A stretch of DNA of 27,130 bases from NCBI RefSeq assembly GCF_035556675.1, contig NZ_DATMFZ010000304.1, positions 1 through 27,130 of the forward strand, written 5' to 3'. The first letter of the stretch is position 1, and the number at the start of each line of letters is the position of its first letter. The position numbers and the translations under genes are program-made. Below are positions 1 through 7,868 of this stretch, piece after piece. This stretch comes from Geminicoccus sp035556675. Its GTDB lineage: Bacteria; Pseudomonadota; Alphaproteobacteria; Geminicoccales; Geminicoccaceae. The notes beneath the pieces were generated by a model. It ran no database searches. It saw nothing but the letters and a program-made list of their open reading frames with translations, and had not been told where the DNA came from.

Positions 1-9
1 GGAAGACGA

Positions 10-222
10 CTACCCGACGATGCGCAGGTTCTCGGCCGAGAGCTTGCCGCTCCGGCGGTCCTGAACGAGTTCGTACTCGACCTTCTGGCCCTCGCGCAGA
101 TCACCGATGCCCGAACGCTGGACGGCGCTGATGTGAACGAACGCGTCATTGCCCCCCTCATCCGGGGCGATGAAACCAAAGCCCTTGTCGGGGTTGAACC
201 ACTTGACGGTTCCGGTAGTCAT
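10..222 (-). CDS. cspA: Cold shock protein, CspA family
   Basis: A 70-residue single cold-shock domain, the usual length of the family. It binds single-stranded RNA and DNA and acts as an RNA chaperone in the cytoplasm. RNP1 is visible as KGFGFI (residues 13-18) and RNP2 as AFVHI (residues 27-31). The protein opens with the typical TGTVKWFN strand and ends ENLRIVG. The start is the ATG at 222; only a weak purine-rich stretch (GAGATGGA) precedes it. Its leader, about 150-200 nt, is unusually rich in inverted repeats (see 223-388), which suggests post-transcriptional control as in the E. coli cspA leader. Alphaproteobacteria normally carry several csp paralogues, so whether this one is cold-induced is not visible. 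The identification itself is secure. Confidence 0.96.
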   Translation of the reverse strand: MTTGTVKWFNPDKGFGFIAPDEGGNDAFVHISAVQRSGIGDLREGQKVEYELVQDRRSGKLSAENLRIVG

Positions 223-388
223 AGAAGATCCATCTCAAGACAGGCACGATTGGCCCGCGCGAATGCGGACCATTGGCAGCCGACAAACGACCTGCCTGCA
301 CCTGTTCAGATGCAGGTCAGATCCTTTATCCGCCAAGAACAAAAATGGCCATCTGCGGCGGATAAACAAGTGTGATAATTTTATCCGC
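223..388 (-). promoter_or_regulatory. Structured leader and promoter region of cspA
   Basis: The region upstream of cspA holds several inverted repeats. The word at 357-366 is a perfect 10-bp complement of 325-334. Its inner nine bases (358-366) are equally complementary to 380-388, so the two pairings exclude each other. Nearer the gene, 312-318 pairs with 289-295 (7 bp, with a shifted alternative 311-316/295-300), and 265-271 pairs with 252-258 (7 bp with one G-U, 6-nt loop). A possible -10 box (TAAAAT on the minus strand, 378-383) would place the transcript start near 370 and give a leader of about 150 nt. In that case the outermost copy is promoter DNA and could be part of an operator. 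Structure is seen in the sequence; function is inferred. Confidence 0.5.
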
Positions 389-406
389 GCGGTTGTACCG
401 TGATCA

Positions 407-423
407 CCGGCCTTCCCGGCCGG
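407..423 (-). terminator. GC hairpin after the VCBS protein gene
   Basis: Perfect 6-bp inverted repeat (CCGGCC/GGCCGG) with a 5-nt loop, starting 4 nt beyond the stop codon of the minus-strand gene at 428. No U-tract follows, as is common in GC-rich genomes. It may end the VCBS transcript before the cspA promoter region. Confidence 0.4.
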
Positions 424-427
424 CGGA

Positions 428-1882
428 TCAGTGCGGCCGGCCGACCACGATCAGGCTCTGCCCCCAGGTCACCAGTTCGTCCCTGCCGTCGCTGTCCACG
501 TCGAACAGCACCGGGAAGGCCACCCAGCGGTCATAGACGTTGCTGGTCTTCTTTTCCTTCACCTTGCTGCCCTTGAGGTTCCAATACCAGTCCTTGGACA
601 GGATCTTGTTGCCCTTGCCGTTGAACACCTCGCCGAAGATCGCCACTACTTCGTCGGTGCGGCGGTTGCCGTCCAGCTCGGCGTTCTGCATGGCCATCAC
701 CTCGCGGTTCTTGATGGTGTGGACCAGCTTGCCCTTGCTGTTCAGGATGAAGGTGCTGGACTGCCCCTTGGTGCTGCGCTGCGCGATCATCACGCCCAGC
801 GGCTTCGGCGCCGGGTCGAACTGGCCGACCACCAGCTCCTGCGGGTTCGTCACGACCGAGGGCAGGCTCCAGAGCCGCTTGCAGCTGCCGGCATCGAACG
901 CGCCGCCACCGGTACGGCCGATCGCCACCGCCTGCAGCTTGGAACCGTCCAGCTTGGCGATGCGAATCGCATCGACATGGTCGCTCTTGTTCCAGCCGGC
1001 GAGCGTGCAGCGGATCTTGCCGTTGAAGTCGATCGCGTATTTCCCGGCGAAGAAATAGTCCATGTAGCCATCGCCGTCCTTGTCGACGCCGGCCGTATGG
1101 TGCCCGGCATCGCAGGTATCGGCGTGCCAGAGCTTCTTCAGCTTCGTGTCGAAGGCGACGACACGGGTCCAGTTGTCCGGCCAGTTGCGCTTGCCACACT
1201 TGGCGCTGCCGCCGGGCTGGCTGTGGGCCACCAGGATCACCGGCTTCTTGGTCGCCTCGGTGCGGTACACCGCGATGCGGCACAGGCTGCCGGCGGAATT
1301 GCTCTGCCCGTCCAGGTTGACGTGACGGATCTCCTTGCCAGTGGCGCCATCACGGGCCACCAGCCGCCTGGTCGAGCCGGACTGCCAGCAATGCAGTACG
1401 TCGTCCTTGCCGTCCCCGTCCAGGTCCAGGACCGCGGCGCCGTCACGATGGATGAAGCTGCTGGACCCCACCTTGCGCGCAGAATGGTTCGTGACCTGCC
1501 AGAGCTTCTTGCCGCTCTGGCCGTAGACGCGCATCACCTGGTGGCCGTTCCAGTGGACGAACTCGTAGGTGCCGTTCCGGTCCATGTCGAGCGGCAGCAG
1601 GCTCGAATAGGTGTTGTCGAGCGCTGCCCCGTCCAACTCGATCTTGCGCAGGACGTCGACCTTCAACGAACTCTTGCCCTTGGCGCTGCCGGTTGCGGCA
1701 GTCGTCGGGACGTATTCGAGTCCTCGCGGTCCGTTGCGCTGCATCAGCACACGCTCCTGCAGGCGCACCGATGTCCCGTCCGCCATGACCGGTTGGGAGA
1801 TGCCGACACCAGCCGAGGCTAGAATGGCCAGAATCACTGTGCCACGCATGATCCGGCGCGCGGCCCTGTCAAGTGAAACCAT
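428..1882 (-). CDS. Exported VCBS/FG-GAP repeat protein
   Basis: About 484 residues, with a clear Sec signal peptide: a basic n-region (RAARRIMR), a hydrophobic core (GTVILAILASAGVGI) and a cleavage site near VMA|DG. The mature part carries several calcium-loop-like motifs of VCBS/FG-GAP type: DMDRNGTYEF, DLDGDGKDDV, DKDGDGYMDY, a degenerate ELDGNRRTDE, and DVDSDGRDEL. Their spacing fits a beta-propeller. Such proteins are extracellular or periplasmic and often bind ligands or partners; no catalytic domain is recognisable and I cannot name a function. I chose the ATG at 1882 because it gives the best signal peptide. A GTG at 1918 and an ATG at 1849 are alternatives, and none has a convincing ribosome site. 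The gene is lysine-rich compared with its neighbours. Confidence 0.8.
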   Translation of the reverse strand: MVSLDRAARRIMRGTVILAILASAGVGISQPVMADGTSVRLQERVLMQRNGPRGLEYVPTTAATGSAKGKSSLKVDVLRKIELDGAALDNTYSSLLPLDMDRNGTYEFVHWNGHQVMRVYGQSGKKLWQVTNHSARKVGSSSFIHRDGAAVLDLDGDGKDDVLHCWQSGSTRRLVARDGATGKEIRHVNLDGQSNSAGSLCRIAVYRTEATKKPVILVAHSQPGGSAKCGKRNWPDNWTRVVAFDTKLKKLWHADTCDAGHHTAGVDKDGDGYMDYFFAGKYAIDFNGKIRCTLAGWNKSDHVDAIRIAKLDGSKLQAVAIGRTGGGAFDAGSCKRLWSLPSVVTNPQELVVGQFDPAPKPLGVMIAQRSTKGQSSTFILNSKGKLVHTIKNREVMAMQNAELDGNRRTDEVVAIFGEVFNGKGNKILSKDWYWNLKGSKVKEKKTSNVYDRWVAFPVLFDVDSDGRDELVTWGQSLIVVGRPH

Positions 1883-2436
1883 TGTGCTGCTTGCCCTGTT
1901 CCGGAGCCACCACCGCACCTGCGGCAGCTTCCGGAAAAACTGCTAGCGCATCTCTTGAGACATTCCAGCCCAACCTTAAAGATAACCGACATTTAATAAG
2001 TCAGACTTGAACGTCGATCGATTTGTCCACATATTTTGTCGTATTTTTCTGGAAATTATCACGTCATGTAATTTCTGCTGTATTATTGCTTAAATCTTGT
2101 TAAGGAAATTACTATGCGGGATGGAGCCATATTCCGACGCTGCCGTCCGCCCGCGATGGCATCCGCAGGACGGCCGTGGTCACGTTGACAATGGCTTGGA
2201 CAGATGTCACAAGAGAAGATGCTCATCCGGATCTCGATGAGGTTTGCTCAGGAGACCACATCGGCTCATCCGGGATGGCCGCTCTAGTAGATGGGGAGGT
2301 GCACTGCTTGCTCGCTGGGCAGGCGGTATTTTTACGCCGATGCTCCAGCCAGTTCCAGCCATTGGATACTGGCCGGCCGCTCGGGAGATCATCGGCGCGA
2401 CCTTGACCTCGACCACCTTCAGGGACTCGATGTGCG
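1883..2436. other. Gene-free divergent region with an AT-rich core
   Basis: No supportable gene lies in these 554 bases; the short open frames here have no family-like sequence or ribosome site. The stretch 1981-2100 is only about one third G+C by hand count, against roughly two thirds or more around it. The region separates the VCBS gene (minus) from the oxidase operon (plus), so it probably holds promoters for both. One weak plus-strand candidate is TTGAAC (2007-2012), a 17-nt spacer and CATATT (2030-2035). That would leave the oxidase operon with a leader of nearly 400 nt. The part from about 2110 to 2436 is GC-rich again and shows nothing recognisable. Confidence 0.5.
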
Positions 2437-3255
2437 ATGCTGATCGCAGCCGTCCTGGTTCTGATCGTGCTGGGCTCGCTCCTGTTCCACTTCCTGAGCC
2501 CGTGGTGGTGGACGCCGATCGCTTCCAACTGGGCCTATATCGACACGACCCTGATCGTGACGTTCTGGATCACGGGCGCAGTGTTCACGGCGGTCGTGCT
2601 GTTCATCGCCTACTGCCTCCTGCGCTTCCGGCACCGGCCGGGCCGCCGGGCCGCCTATGAGCCGGAGAACCGGCGGCTGGAGCTGATACTGACCGTCGGC
2701 ACCGCCGTGGGCGTGGCGGCCATGCTGGCCCCTGGTCTGGTGGTATGGGCACGGTTCATCCAGGTACCGGAGGAAGCGGCCGAGGTGGAGGTGGTCGGCC
2801 AGCAGTGGCAATGGAGCTTCCGCCTACCGGGCGAGGACGGCCAGCTCGGGCGCGCCGACACGAGGCTGATCACCCCGGAGAGCCCGCTCGGGCTGAGCGC
2901 GCACGACCCGCGCGGCCAGGATGACGTGATTGTCGAGGCGGCCGATCTCCACGTACCGGTCGGCAAGCCAGTCAAGATCCTGCTGCGCTCGGTCGACGTG
3001 CTGCACGATTTTTACGTGCCGGAGTTCCGCGCCAAGATGGATATGATCCCGGGCGCGGTCACCTATTTCTGGCTCACGCCCACCCGGACCGGGACCTTCG
3101 AGATCCTGTGCGCGGAGCTGTGTGGGGTCGGCCATCCCTACATGCGCGGCGTGATCGTGGTCGACAGCGAGTCGGACTACCAGGCCTGGCTGGCGGAGCA
3201 GATCACCTTCGCCCAACTCTCCACCGCCCGGCAGGCCGCGGACGCCAGTCCATGA
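2437..3255 (+). CDS. coxM: Cytochrome c oxidase subunit II (CoxM-like)
   Basis: This 272-residue protein carries the CuA centre that accepts electrons from cytochrome c and passes them to subunit I. The CuA ligands are all present: H190 in VLHDFYVPEF, then C225, E227, C229, H233 and M236 in the CAELCGVGHPYM motif. The aromatic electron-entry patch QQWQW is at 122-126. Hydrophobic segments lie near 1-22, 38-62 and 82-107, one more than the usual two, so the first may be a signal or anchor. There is no CxxCH, so this is not a caa3-type fusion with cytochrome c. The ATG at 2437 is the only reasonable start, although its ribosome site is weak (GGGA, 11 nt away). It begins an operon ordered II-I-III-III-IV, which matches coxMNOP of Bradyrhizobium; the generic names would be coxB or ctaC. 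Confidence 0.93.
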   Translation: MLIAAVLVLIVLGSLLFHFLSPWWWTPIASNWAYIDTTLIVTFWITGAVFTAVVLFIAYCLLRFRHRPGRRAAYEPENRRLELILTVGTAVGVAAMLAPGLVVWARFIQVPEEAAEVEVVGQQWQWSFRLPGEDGQLGRADTRLITPESPLGLSAHDPRGQDDVIVEAADLHVPVGKPVKILLRSVDVLHDFYVPEFRAKMDMIPGAVTYFWLTPTRTGTFEILCAELCGVGHPYMRGVIVVDSESDYQAWLAEQITFAQLSTARQAADASP

Positions 3256-3286
3256 CGGAGCAATCACGGTCGCAGGAGGCAGGCTG

Positions 3287-5062
3287 ATGGCCACCACGAT
3301 CCATGGAACTGCGGATGCGGTGCCGCCCGCCGAAACGGCGGAGGTCGAGCTCTACCATCCCCATAGCTGGATCACCCGCTACGTCTTCTCCCAGGACGCC
3401 AAGGTCATCGCGATCCAATATTCGCTGACCGCCATTGCGATCGGCTTCGTCGCCCTGTTCCTGTCCTGGCTGATGCGGCTGCAGCTGGCCTTTCCCGGCA
3501 CGCTCGCATTCATCGATGCTGATAGCTACTACCAGTACATCACCATGCACGGCATGATCATGGTGGTCTACCTCCTCACCGCCCTCTTTCTCGGTGGCTT
3601 CGGCAACTACCTGATCCCGCTGATGGTGGGAGCCAGGGACATGGCGTTCCCGTATGCCAACATGCTGAGCTACTGGATCTATCTCCTGGCGGTGCTGGTC
3701 CTGGTCGCCAGCTTCTTCATGCCGGGCGGTCCGACCGGTGCAGGCTGGACGCTCTACCCGCCCCAGGCGATCCTGGCCAACACGCCCGGCCAGGACTGGG
3801 GCATCGTGCTGATGCTGGTCTCCCTGGCCCTGTTCATCATCGGCTTCACCATGGGCGGGCTGAACTATGTGGTGACCGTGCTGCAGGGCCGGACCCGCGG
3901 GATGACGCTCATGCGCATGCCGCTCACGGTCTGGGGGATCTTCACCGCCACGGTCATGGCGCTCCTGGCCTTCCCGGCCCTGTTCGTGGGCGCGATCATG
4001 ATGCTGTTCGACCGGCTGCTCGGCACCAGCTTCTTCATGCCGGCGATCGTCCAGATGGGCGAGCAGCTGAGCTATGGCGGCGGCAGCCCGATCCTGTTCC
4101 AGCACCTGTTCTGGTTCTTCGGCCACCCAGAAGTCTACATCGTGGCCCTGCCCGCGTTCGGCATCGTGTCCGACCTGATCGCCACCCACGCGCGCAAGAA
4201 CATCTTCGGCTACCGCATGATGGTCTGGGCGATCGTGATCATCGGCGCGCTCAGCTTCGTGGTGTGGGCGCACCACATGTATGTCAGCGGCATGAACCCC
4301 TATTTCGGGTTCTTCTTCGCCACCACGACCCTGATCATCGCGGTGCCCACGGCCATCAAGGTCTACAACTGGGTGCTCACCCTGTGGCAGGGCGACATCC
4401 ACTTCACCCCGCCCATGCTGTTCGCGATCGGCTTCATCGTCACCTTCCTGAACGGCGGGCTCACCGGCATGTTCCTGGGCAACGTGGTGGTCGACGTGCC
4501 GCTATCCGACACGATGTTCGTCGTCGCCCATTTTCACATGGTGATGGGCGTGGCGCCGATCATGGTCATCTTCGGCGCCATCTATCACTGGTACCCGAAG
4601 ATCACCGGCCGGATGTTCAACGGCCTGCTGGCCAAGCTCCATTTCTGGATCACCTTCCTGGGCGCCTACCTGATCTTCTTCCCGATGCATTATCTGGGCC
4701 TGCTGGGCGTCCCGCGCCGTTACTTCGAAATGGGCGAGACCGCCTTCGTCCCGGCCTCCACCGTCACGCTGAACGAGTTCATCACGATCACGGCCCTGGT
4801 GGTCGGCGCCGCCCAGTTCCTGTTCCTGTTCAACATGTTCTGGAGCCTGCGCTACGGCCGGCCGGCCGGCGGCAACCCGTGGCGCGCCACCACGCTGGAA
4901 TGGCAGACGCCTGAGACGCCGCCCGCGCATGGCAACTGGGGCCGCGAGCTGCCGGTGGTCTATCGCTGGGCCTATGACTACAGCGTGCCGGGGGCCGCGG
5001 AGGACTTCATCCCGCAGAACCAGCCGCCCTCCCCCGCCGAGGTCAGAGGGGCGATGACGTGA
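3287..5062 (+). CDS. coxN: Cytochrome c oxidase subunit I (CoxN-like)
   Basis: This 591-residue catalytic subunit reduces O2 to water and pumps protons. All key residues can be read: heme a ligands H88 and H417, heme a3 ligand H415, CuB ligands H280, H329 and H330, and the cross-linked tyrosine Y284 within HPEVY. K358 (IKVYNW) marks the K-channel and D118 (ARDMAFP) the D-channel. E282 inside HPEVY marks it as an A1-type heme-copper oxidase. At least twelve hydrophobic helices are evident. The ATG at 3287 is preceded by GGAGG about nine bases upstream. The stop overlaps the GTG start of the next gene by 4 nt, so translation is probably coupled. The generic names would be coxA or ctaD; the coxMNOP naming rests on gene order. 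Confidence 0.96.
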   Translation: MATTIHGTADAVPPAETAEVELYHPHSWITRYVFSQDAKVIAIQYSLTAIAIGFVALFLSWLMRLQLAFPGTLAFIDADSYYQYITMHGMIMVVYLLTALFLGGFGNYLIPLMVGARDMAFPYANMLSYWIYLLAVLVLVASFFMPGGPTGAGWTLYPPQAILANTPGQDWGIVLMLVSLALFIIGFTMGGLNYVVTVLQGRTRGMTLMRMPLTVWGIFTATVMALLAFPALFVGAIMMLFDRLLGTSFFMPAIVQMGEQLSYGGGSPILFQHLFWFFGHPEVYIVALPAFGIVSDLIATHARKNIFGYRMMVWAIVIIGALSFVVWAHHMYVSGMNPYFGFFFATTTLIIAVPTAIKVYNWVLTLWQGDIHFTPPMLFAIGFIVTFLNGGLTGMFLGNVVVDVPLSDTMFVVAHFHMVMGVAPIMVIFGAIYHWYPKITGRMFNGLLAKLHFWITFLGAYLIFFPMHYLGLLGVPRRYFEMGETAFVPASTVTLNEFITITALVVGAAQFLFLFNMFWSLRYGRPAGGNPWRATTLEWQTPETPPAHGNWGRELPVVYRWAYDYSVPGAAEDFIPQNQPPSPAEVRGAMT

Positions 5063-5781
5063 GCGCGGCCCTGGCCTTCATCCTGGTGGTCGGCGTGGTC
5101 GTCGCCTGGTGGCTGGCCCGCCACGGCATCATGGCCAAGCCATGGCTGGAGCCGGGCCTGCCGGCCTTGCCCGCTCCGGGACCCGCCGGGCCGGTGGAGG
5201 CGGCCGCATCCCTGCGCCGGGCGAAAGCCGGGCTGGTGGTGTTCCTGGGCGTGGCCGGGTCGCTGTTCGCCCTGTTCGTCAGTGCCTACCTGATGCGCAT
5301 GGGTGCCGCCGACTGGTGGCCGCTGCCCCTGCCGCGGATCCTTTGGATCAATACCGGCCTGCTCATGGCCGGCAGTCTCGGACTGCACGGGGCGCAGGTC
5401 GCGACACGGCACGGCAGCACGGCTGCGATGCGACAGGGACTGCTGCTCGGCGGGGCGGCGGCGCTGGCGTTCCTGCTGGGCCAGATCCTGGCCTGGCGCG
5501 AGCTGCTGGCTGCCGGCCACGGGCTCGCCGGCAATCCGGCCGCCAGCTTCTTCTACGTGCTCAGCGGCGTGCACGGCCTGCATGTGGCGGGTGGTCTGGT
5601 AGCGCTCGGGCACACGACCGCATGGGCCTGGCGCGATCCCGGCAGTGCCCGGACGCGGGTCCTGGTCGAGCTGTGCGCCACCTACTGGCATTTCCTGCTG
5701 CTGGTCTGGCTGGTCCTGTTCGGCCTTCTGGCCGGCTGGGCCAACGACTTCGCCGAGATCTGCCGCCAGGTCTTGAGCTGA
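5059..5781 (+). CDS. coxO: Cytochrome c oxidase subunit III, first copy (CoxO-like)
   Basis: A 240-residue membrane protein with about six hydrophobic segments. Subunit III signatures are present: a glutamate in LAWRELLAAG corresponding to the DCCD-reactive position, SGVHGLHVAGG, and TYWHFLLLVW near the C-terminus. It begins with a GTG that overlaps the subunit I stop (GTGA), so translation is probably coupled. It is clearly different from the next gene, which is also a subunit III; such a pair is the hallmark of coxMNOP operons. The usual HFVD motif of subunit III is changed to HFLL here, whereas the second copy keeps HFVD. Whether both sit in one complex cannot be told from sequence. Confidence 0.88.
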   Translation: MSAALAFILVVGVVVAWWLARHGIMAKPWLEPGLPALPAPGPAGPVEAAASLRRAKAGLVVFLGVAGSLFALFVSAYLMRMGAADWWPLPLPRILWINTGLLMAGSLGLHGAQVATRHGSTAAMRQGLLLGGAAALAFLLGQILAWRELLAAGHGLAGNPAASFFYVLSGVHGLHVAGGLVALGHTTAWAWRDPGSARTRVLVELCATYWHFLLLVWLVLFGLLAGWANDFAEICRQVLS

Positions 5782-5792
5782 GGGAGGCGAGG

Positions 5793-6515
5793 ATGGCCCG
5801 GGCAGCCATGGCTCACACGCAGGCGACGTTCCCCCGACAGGCCGGCTGGCGCGGGTTGATCGCCGACTGGAGCTCCGACCAGCGCGCCTTCAAGGGCGTG
5901 TCCTGGGGCAAGGCGATGATGTGGGTTTTCCTCTTGAGCGACACCTTCGTGTTCGGCTGCTTCCTCCTGTCCTACATGACCGCGCGCATGTCGACGGTGG
6001 AGCCCTGGCCGAACCCGAGCGAAGTGTTCGCGCTCACCATCGGCGGTACGGAGATCCCGCTGATCCTGATCGCGATCATGACCTTCGTCCTGATCACCAG
6101 CAGCGGCACCATGGCGATGGCGGTCAACTTCGCCTACCGGCGCGACCGCCGGCGCACCGCCATCCTGATGCTGGCGACCGCGCTGCTAGGCGCGACCTTC
6201 GTCGGCATGCAGGCCTTCGAGTGGACCAAGCTGATCCAGGAGGGCGTGCGGCCCTGGGGCAATCCCTGGGGTGCGCCGCAGTTCGGCGCCACCTTCTTCA
6301 TGATCACCGGCTTCCACGGCACCCACGTCACCATCGGGGTGATCTTCCTGCTGATCATCGCCCGCAAGGTCTGGCGCGGCGACTTCGACCGGGGTGCCAA
6401 GGGCTTCTTCACCAGCCGCAGCGGCCGCTACGAGATCGTCGAGATCACCGGCCTGTACTGGCACTTCGTCGACCTGGTCTGGGTGTTCATCTTCGCCTTC
6501 TTCTATCTGTGGTGA
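5793..6515 (+). CDS. coxP: Cytochrome c oxidase subunit III, second copy (CoxP-like)
   Basis: A 240-residue membrane protein with canonical subunit III motifs: MQAFEWTKLI (the glutamate that faces the D-channel side of subunit I), TGFHGTHVTIGV, and LYWHFVDLVW close to the C-terminus. The frame is open far upstream through coxO, but the ATG at 5793 is the real start. It follows a good ribosome site (AGGGAGG at 5781-5787), and the protein motifs begin only after it. It lies 11 nt behind coxO. It carries a longer soluble N-terminus (about 40 residues) before the first membrane helix than coxO does. Confidence 0.9.
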   Translation: MARAAMAHTQATFPRQAGWRGLIADWSSDQRAFKGVSWGKAMMWVFLLSDTFVFGCFLLSYMTARMSTVEPWPNPSEVFALTIGGTEIPLILIAIMTFVLITSSGTMAMAVNFAYRRDRRRTAILMLATALLGATFVGMQAFEWTKLIQEGVRPWGNPWGAPQFGATFFMITGFHGTHVTIGVIFLLIIARKVWRGDFDRGAKGFFTSRSGRYEIVEITGLYWHFVDLVWVFIFAFFYLW

Positions 6516-6525
6516 GGAACGAGCC

Positions 6526-6906
6526 ATGGCGCGGGCATCGGTGGCGAATGGGATGGCGAACGAGGTGGCGGCCGGGGTGTCGGATGGGCATGTGGAGGGC
6601 CAGCAGCATCCGATTCGCCTCTACCTGGTGGTGTGGGGCTGGCTGTTCATCCTCAGCGCCTGCTCCTATGCCGTGGATTACTTCCAGGTGCAGGGCTATC
6701 TGCGCTGGTTCCTGATCCTGCTGTTCATGGTCCTCAAGGCCGGCCTGATCGTCGCGGTCTTCATGCACATGGCCTGGGAACGGCTGGCCCTGGTCTATGC
6801 CATCCTGCTGCCCGGCATCATGGTGCTGGTGTTCGTGGCGCTGATGGTGCTGGAATCGGATTATACCCTTGCCACCCGCGTGACCTATCTCGGCACGGGC
6901 TCCTGA
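6526..6906 (+). CDS. Cytochrome c oxidase subunit IV, prokaryotic type
   Basis: A 126-residue small membrane protein with three hydrophobic helices after a 30-residue polar N-terminus. The central KAGLIVAVFMHMAWE stretch is typical of the prokaryotic COX4/CtaF-type subunit (compare FLKAGLVALFFMHL in relatives). The frame is open upstream, but the ATG at 6526 comes 10 nt after the coxP stop and is preceded by GAGGAAC. It is the last gene of the oxidase operon, directly before a strong hairpin. This subunit probably stabilises the I/III interface. No assembly factors (ctaB, ctaG or surf1) are in the operon, so those must be encoded elsewhere. Confidence 0.82.
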   Translation: MARASVANGMANEVAAGVSDGHVEGQQHPIRLYLVVWGWLFILSACSYAVDYFQVQGYLRWFLILLFMVLKAGLIVAVFMHMAWERLALVYAILLPGIMVLVFVALMVLESDYTLATRVTYLGTGS

Positions 6907-6936
6907 TCAGGGGCCTCCCCGCCCGCACGGTCGATG

Positions 6937-6974
6937 CGCGCCCGGCTCAAAGGCTCGACCCTTCGCCGGGCGCG
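6937..6974. terminator. Bidirectional terminator-like hairpin
   Basis: Perfect 10-bp inverted repeat (6937-6946 with 6965-6974). The loop itself can close by 4 bp more (AAGG 6950-6953 with CCTT 6960-6963). It lies between the end of the oxidase operon (plus, 6906) and the end of the DUF2189 gene (minus, 6987), where a shared terminator is expected. There is no U-tract on either strand. Confidence 0.65.
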
Positions 6975-6986
6975 ACCGGCAGACGG

Positions 6987-7868
6987 TCAGTAAGGCGGAG
7001 CGACCAGCTTGCGGTACAGGTGCCAGGTCGCGTGACCCAGGATCGGCATCACGAAGATCAGCCCGAGCAGGGCCGGGATCGAGCCCAGCAGCAGGGCTCC
7101 GGCGACGATCAGGCCCCAGGCCGCCATCGGTATCGGGTTGGTCCAGACCGCCTGCGCCGAAGTCGCGATTGCGGTCGCCAGGCCGACATCGCGGTCGAGC
7201 AGCATCGGGAACGACACTACGCTGATGGTCAGGACGAGCACGGCGAACAAAAAGCCCACCCCGATCCCCCAGACGATCATCTGCCAGCCGGCATCCGTGG
7301 TGAACACGTCATGGACGAAGCTGCCGAGCGAGGCCGGCGGCTCCGGGCCCATGGTCGCCTCGTAGATGGCATAGGCGGTGCCGAGCCAGATCGCCAGGAT
7401 CAGGAACAGGATGATGCCCAGCACCAGGATCGCGCCGAACGCGGGCGAGCGCAGCACGGCGAATGCATCCGCCCAGCCCACTTCCTCGCCCAGCTCCCGC
7501 CGCCGGCTCATCTCGTAGAGCCCGACCGCTGCCACCGGCCCGACCAGGGCGAAGCCTGAGGCCAGCGGGAACAGGATCGGCAGCATCTCGGCGCCGAACG
7601 CGAGCTGGGCCAGGATCAGCCCGGCCACCGGATAGATCAGGCAGACGAAGATGACGTCGGTGCGATAGGTGCCGAAGTCATCGATCCCGCGGCGCAGCGC
7701 ATCGCGCAGGTCAGCCATGCCGATCCGGCGGACCGACGGGTGCGCCCCATGCCGGACGACGTCGTCGCCGACGACGGCGTGGCCGGTCCGGCTGAGCGCG
7801 ACATTGGCATTCCTCAGCTGGTCGGAGCCCCACTCGATCGGATTGCGGATGTGGTTGTTGGCGGCCAT
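6987..7868 (-). CDS. DUF2189 integral membrane protein
   Basis: A 293-residue protein with a polar N-terminus of about 75 residues followed by about six membrane helices. Examples are VIFVCLIYPVAGLILAQLA, LFPLASGFALVGPVAAVGLY and FGAILVLGIILFLILAIWLG. The arrangement, the MSRRRELGEE cytoplasmic loop and the C-terminal GHATWHLYRKLV match the DUF2189 family of alphaproteobacterial membrane proteins. The family's function is unknown; its genes often sit near respiratory-chain genes, as here. The ATG at 7868 has a good ribosome site (TGGAGGA). The frame is open far upstream, but that part overlaps the universal stress gene antisense-like and out of frame, and is not coding. The gene converges on the oxidase operon. 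Confidence 0.82.
   Translation of the reverse strand: MAANNHIRNPIEWGSDQLRNANVALSRTGHAVVGDDVVRHGAHPSVRRIGMADLRDALRRGIDDFGTYRTDVIFVCLIYPVAGLILAQLAFGAEMLPILFPLASGFALVGPVAAVGLYEMSRRRELGEEVGWADAFAVLRSPAFGAILVLGIILFLILAIWLGTAYAIYEATMGPEPPASLGSFVHDVFTTDAGWQMIVWGIGVGFLFAVLVLTISVVSFPMLLDRDVGLATAIATSAQAVWTNPIPMAAWGLIVAGALLLGSIPALLGLIFVMPILGHATWHLYRKLVAPPY

Noticed and set aside
431..1822. Long plus-strand open frame of 463 codons opposite the VCBS gene
   Set aside because: Its translation is low-complexity and rich in Val, Ala, His and Arg without any domain, while the minus strand shows a signal peptide and VCBS motifs; it is a GC-bias shadow.
2176..2406. Possible small 76-codon gene before the oxidase operon
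   Set aside because: No ribosome site, no recognisable family and no coding-type composition; more likely part of the leader or promoter region.
3203..4402. Minus-strand open frame of 399 codons opposite the oxidase subunit I gene
   Set aside because: Its His-, Asp-, Glu- and Gln-rich translation is the usual mirror image of a hydrophobic membrane protein gene.
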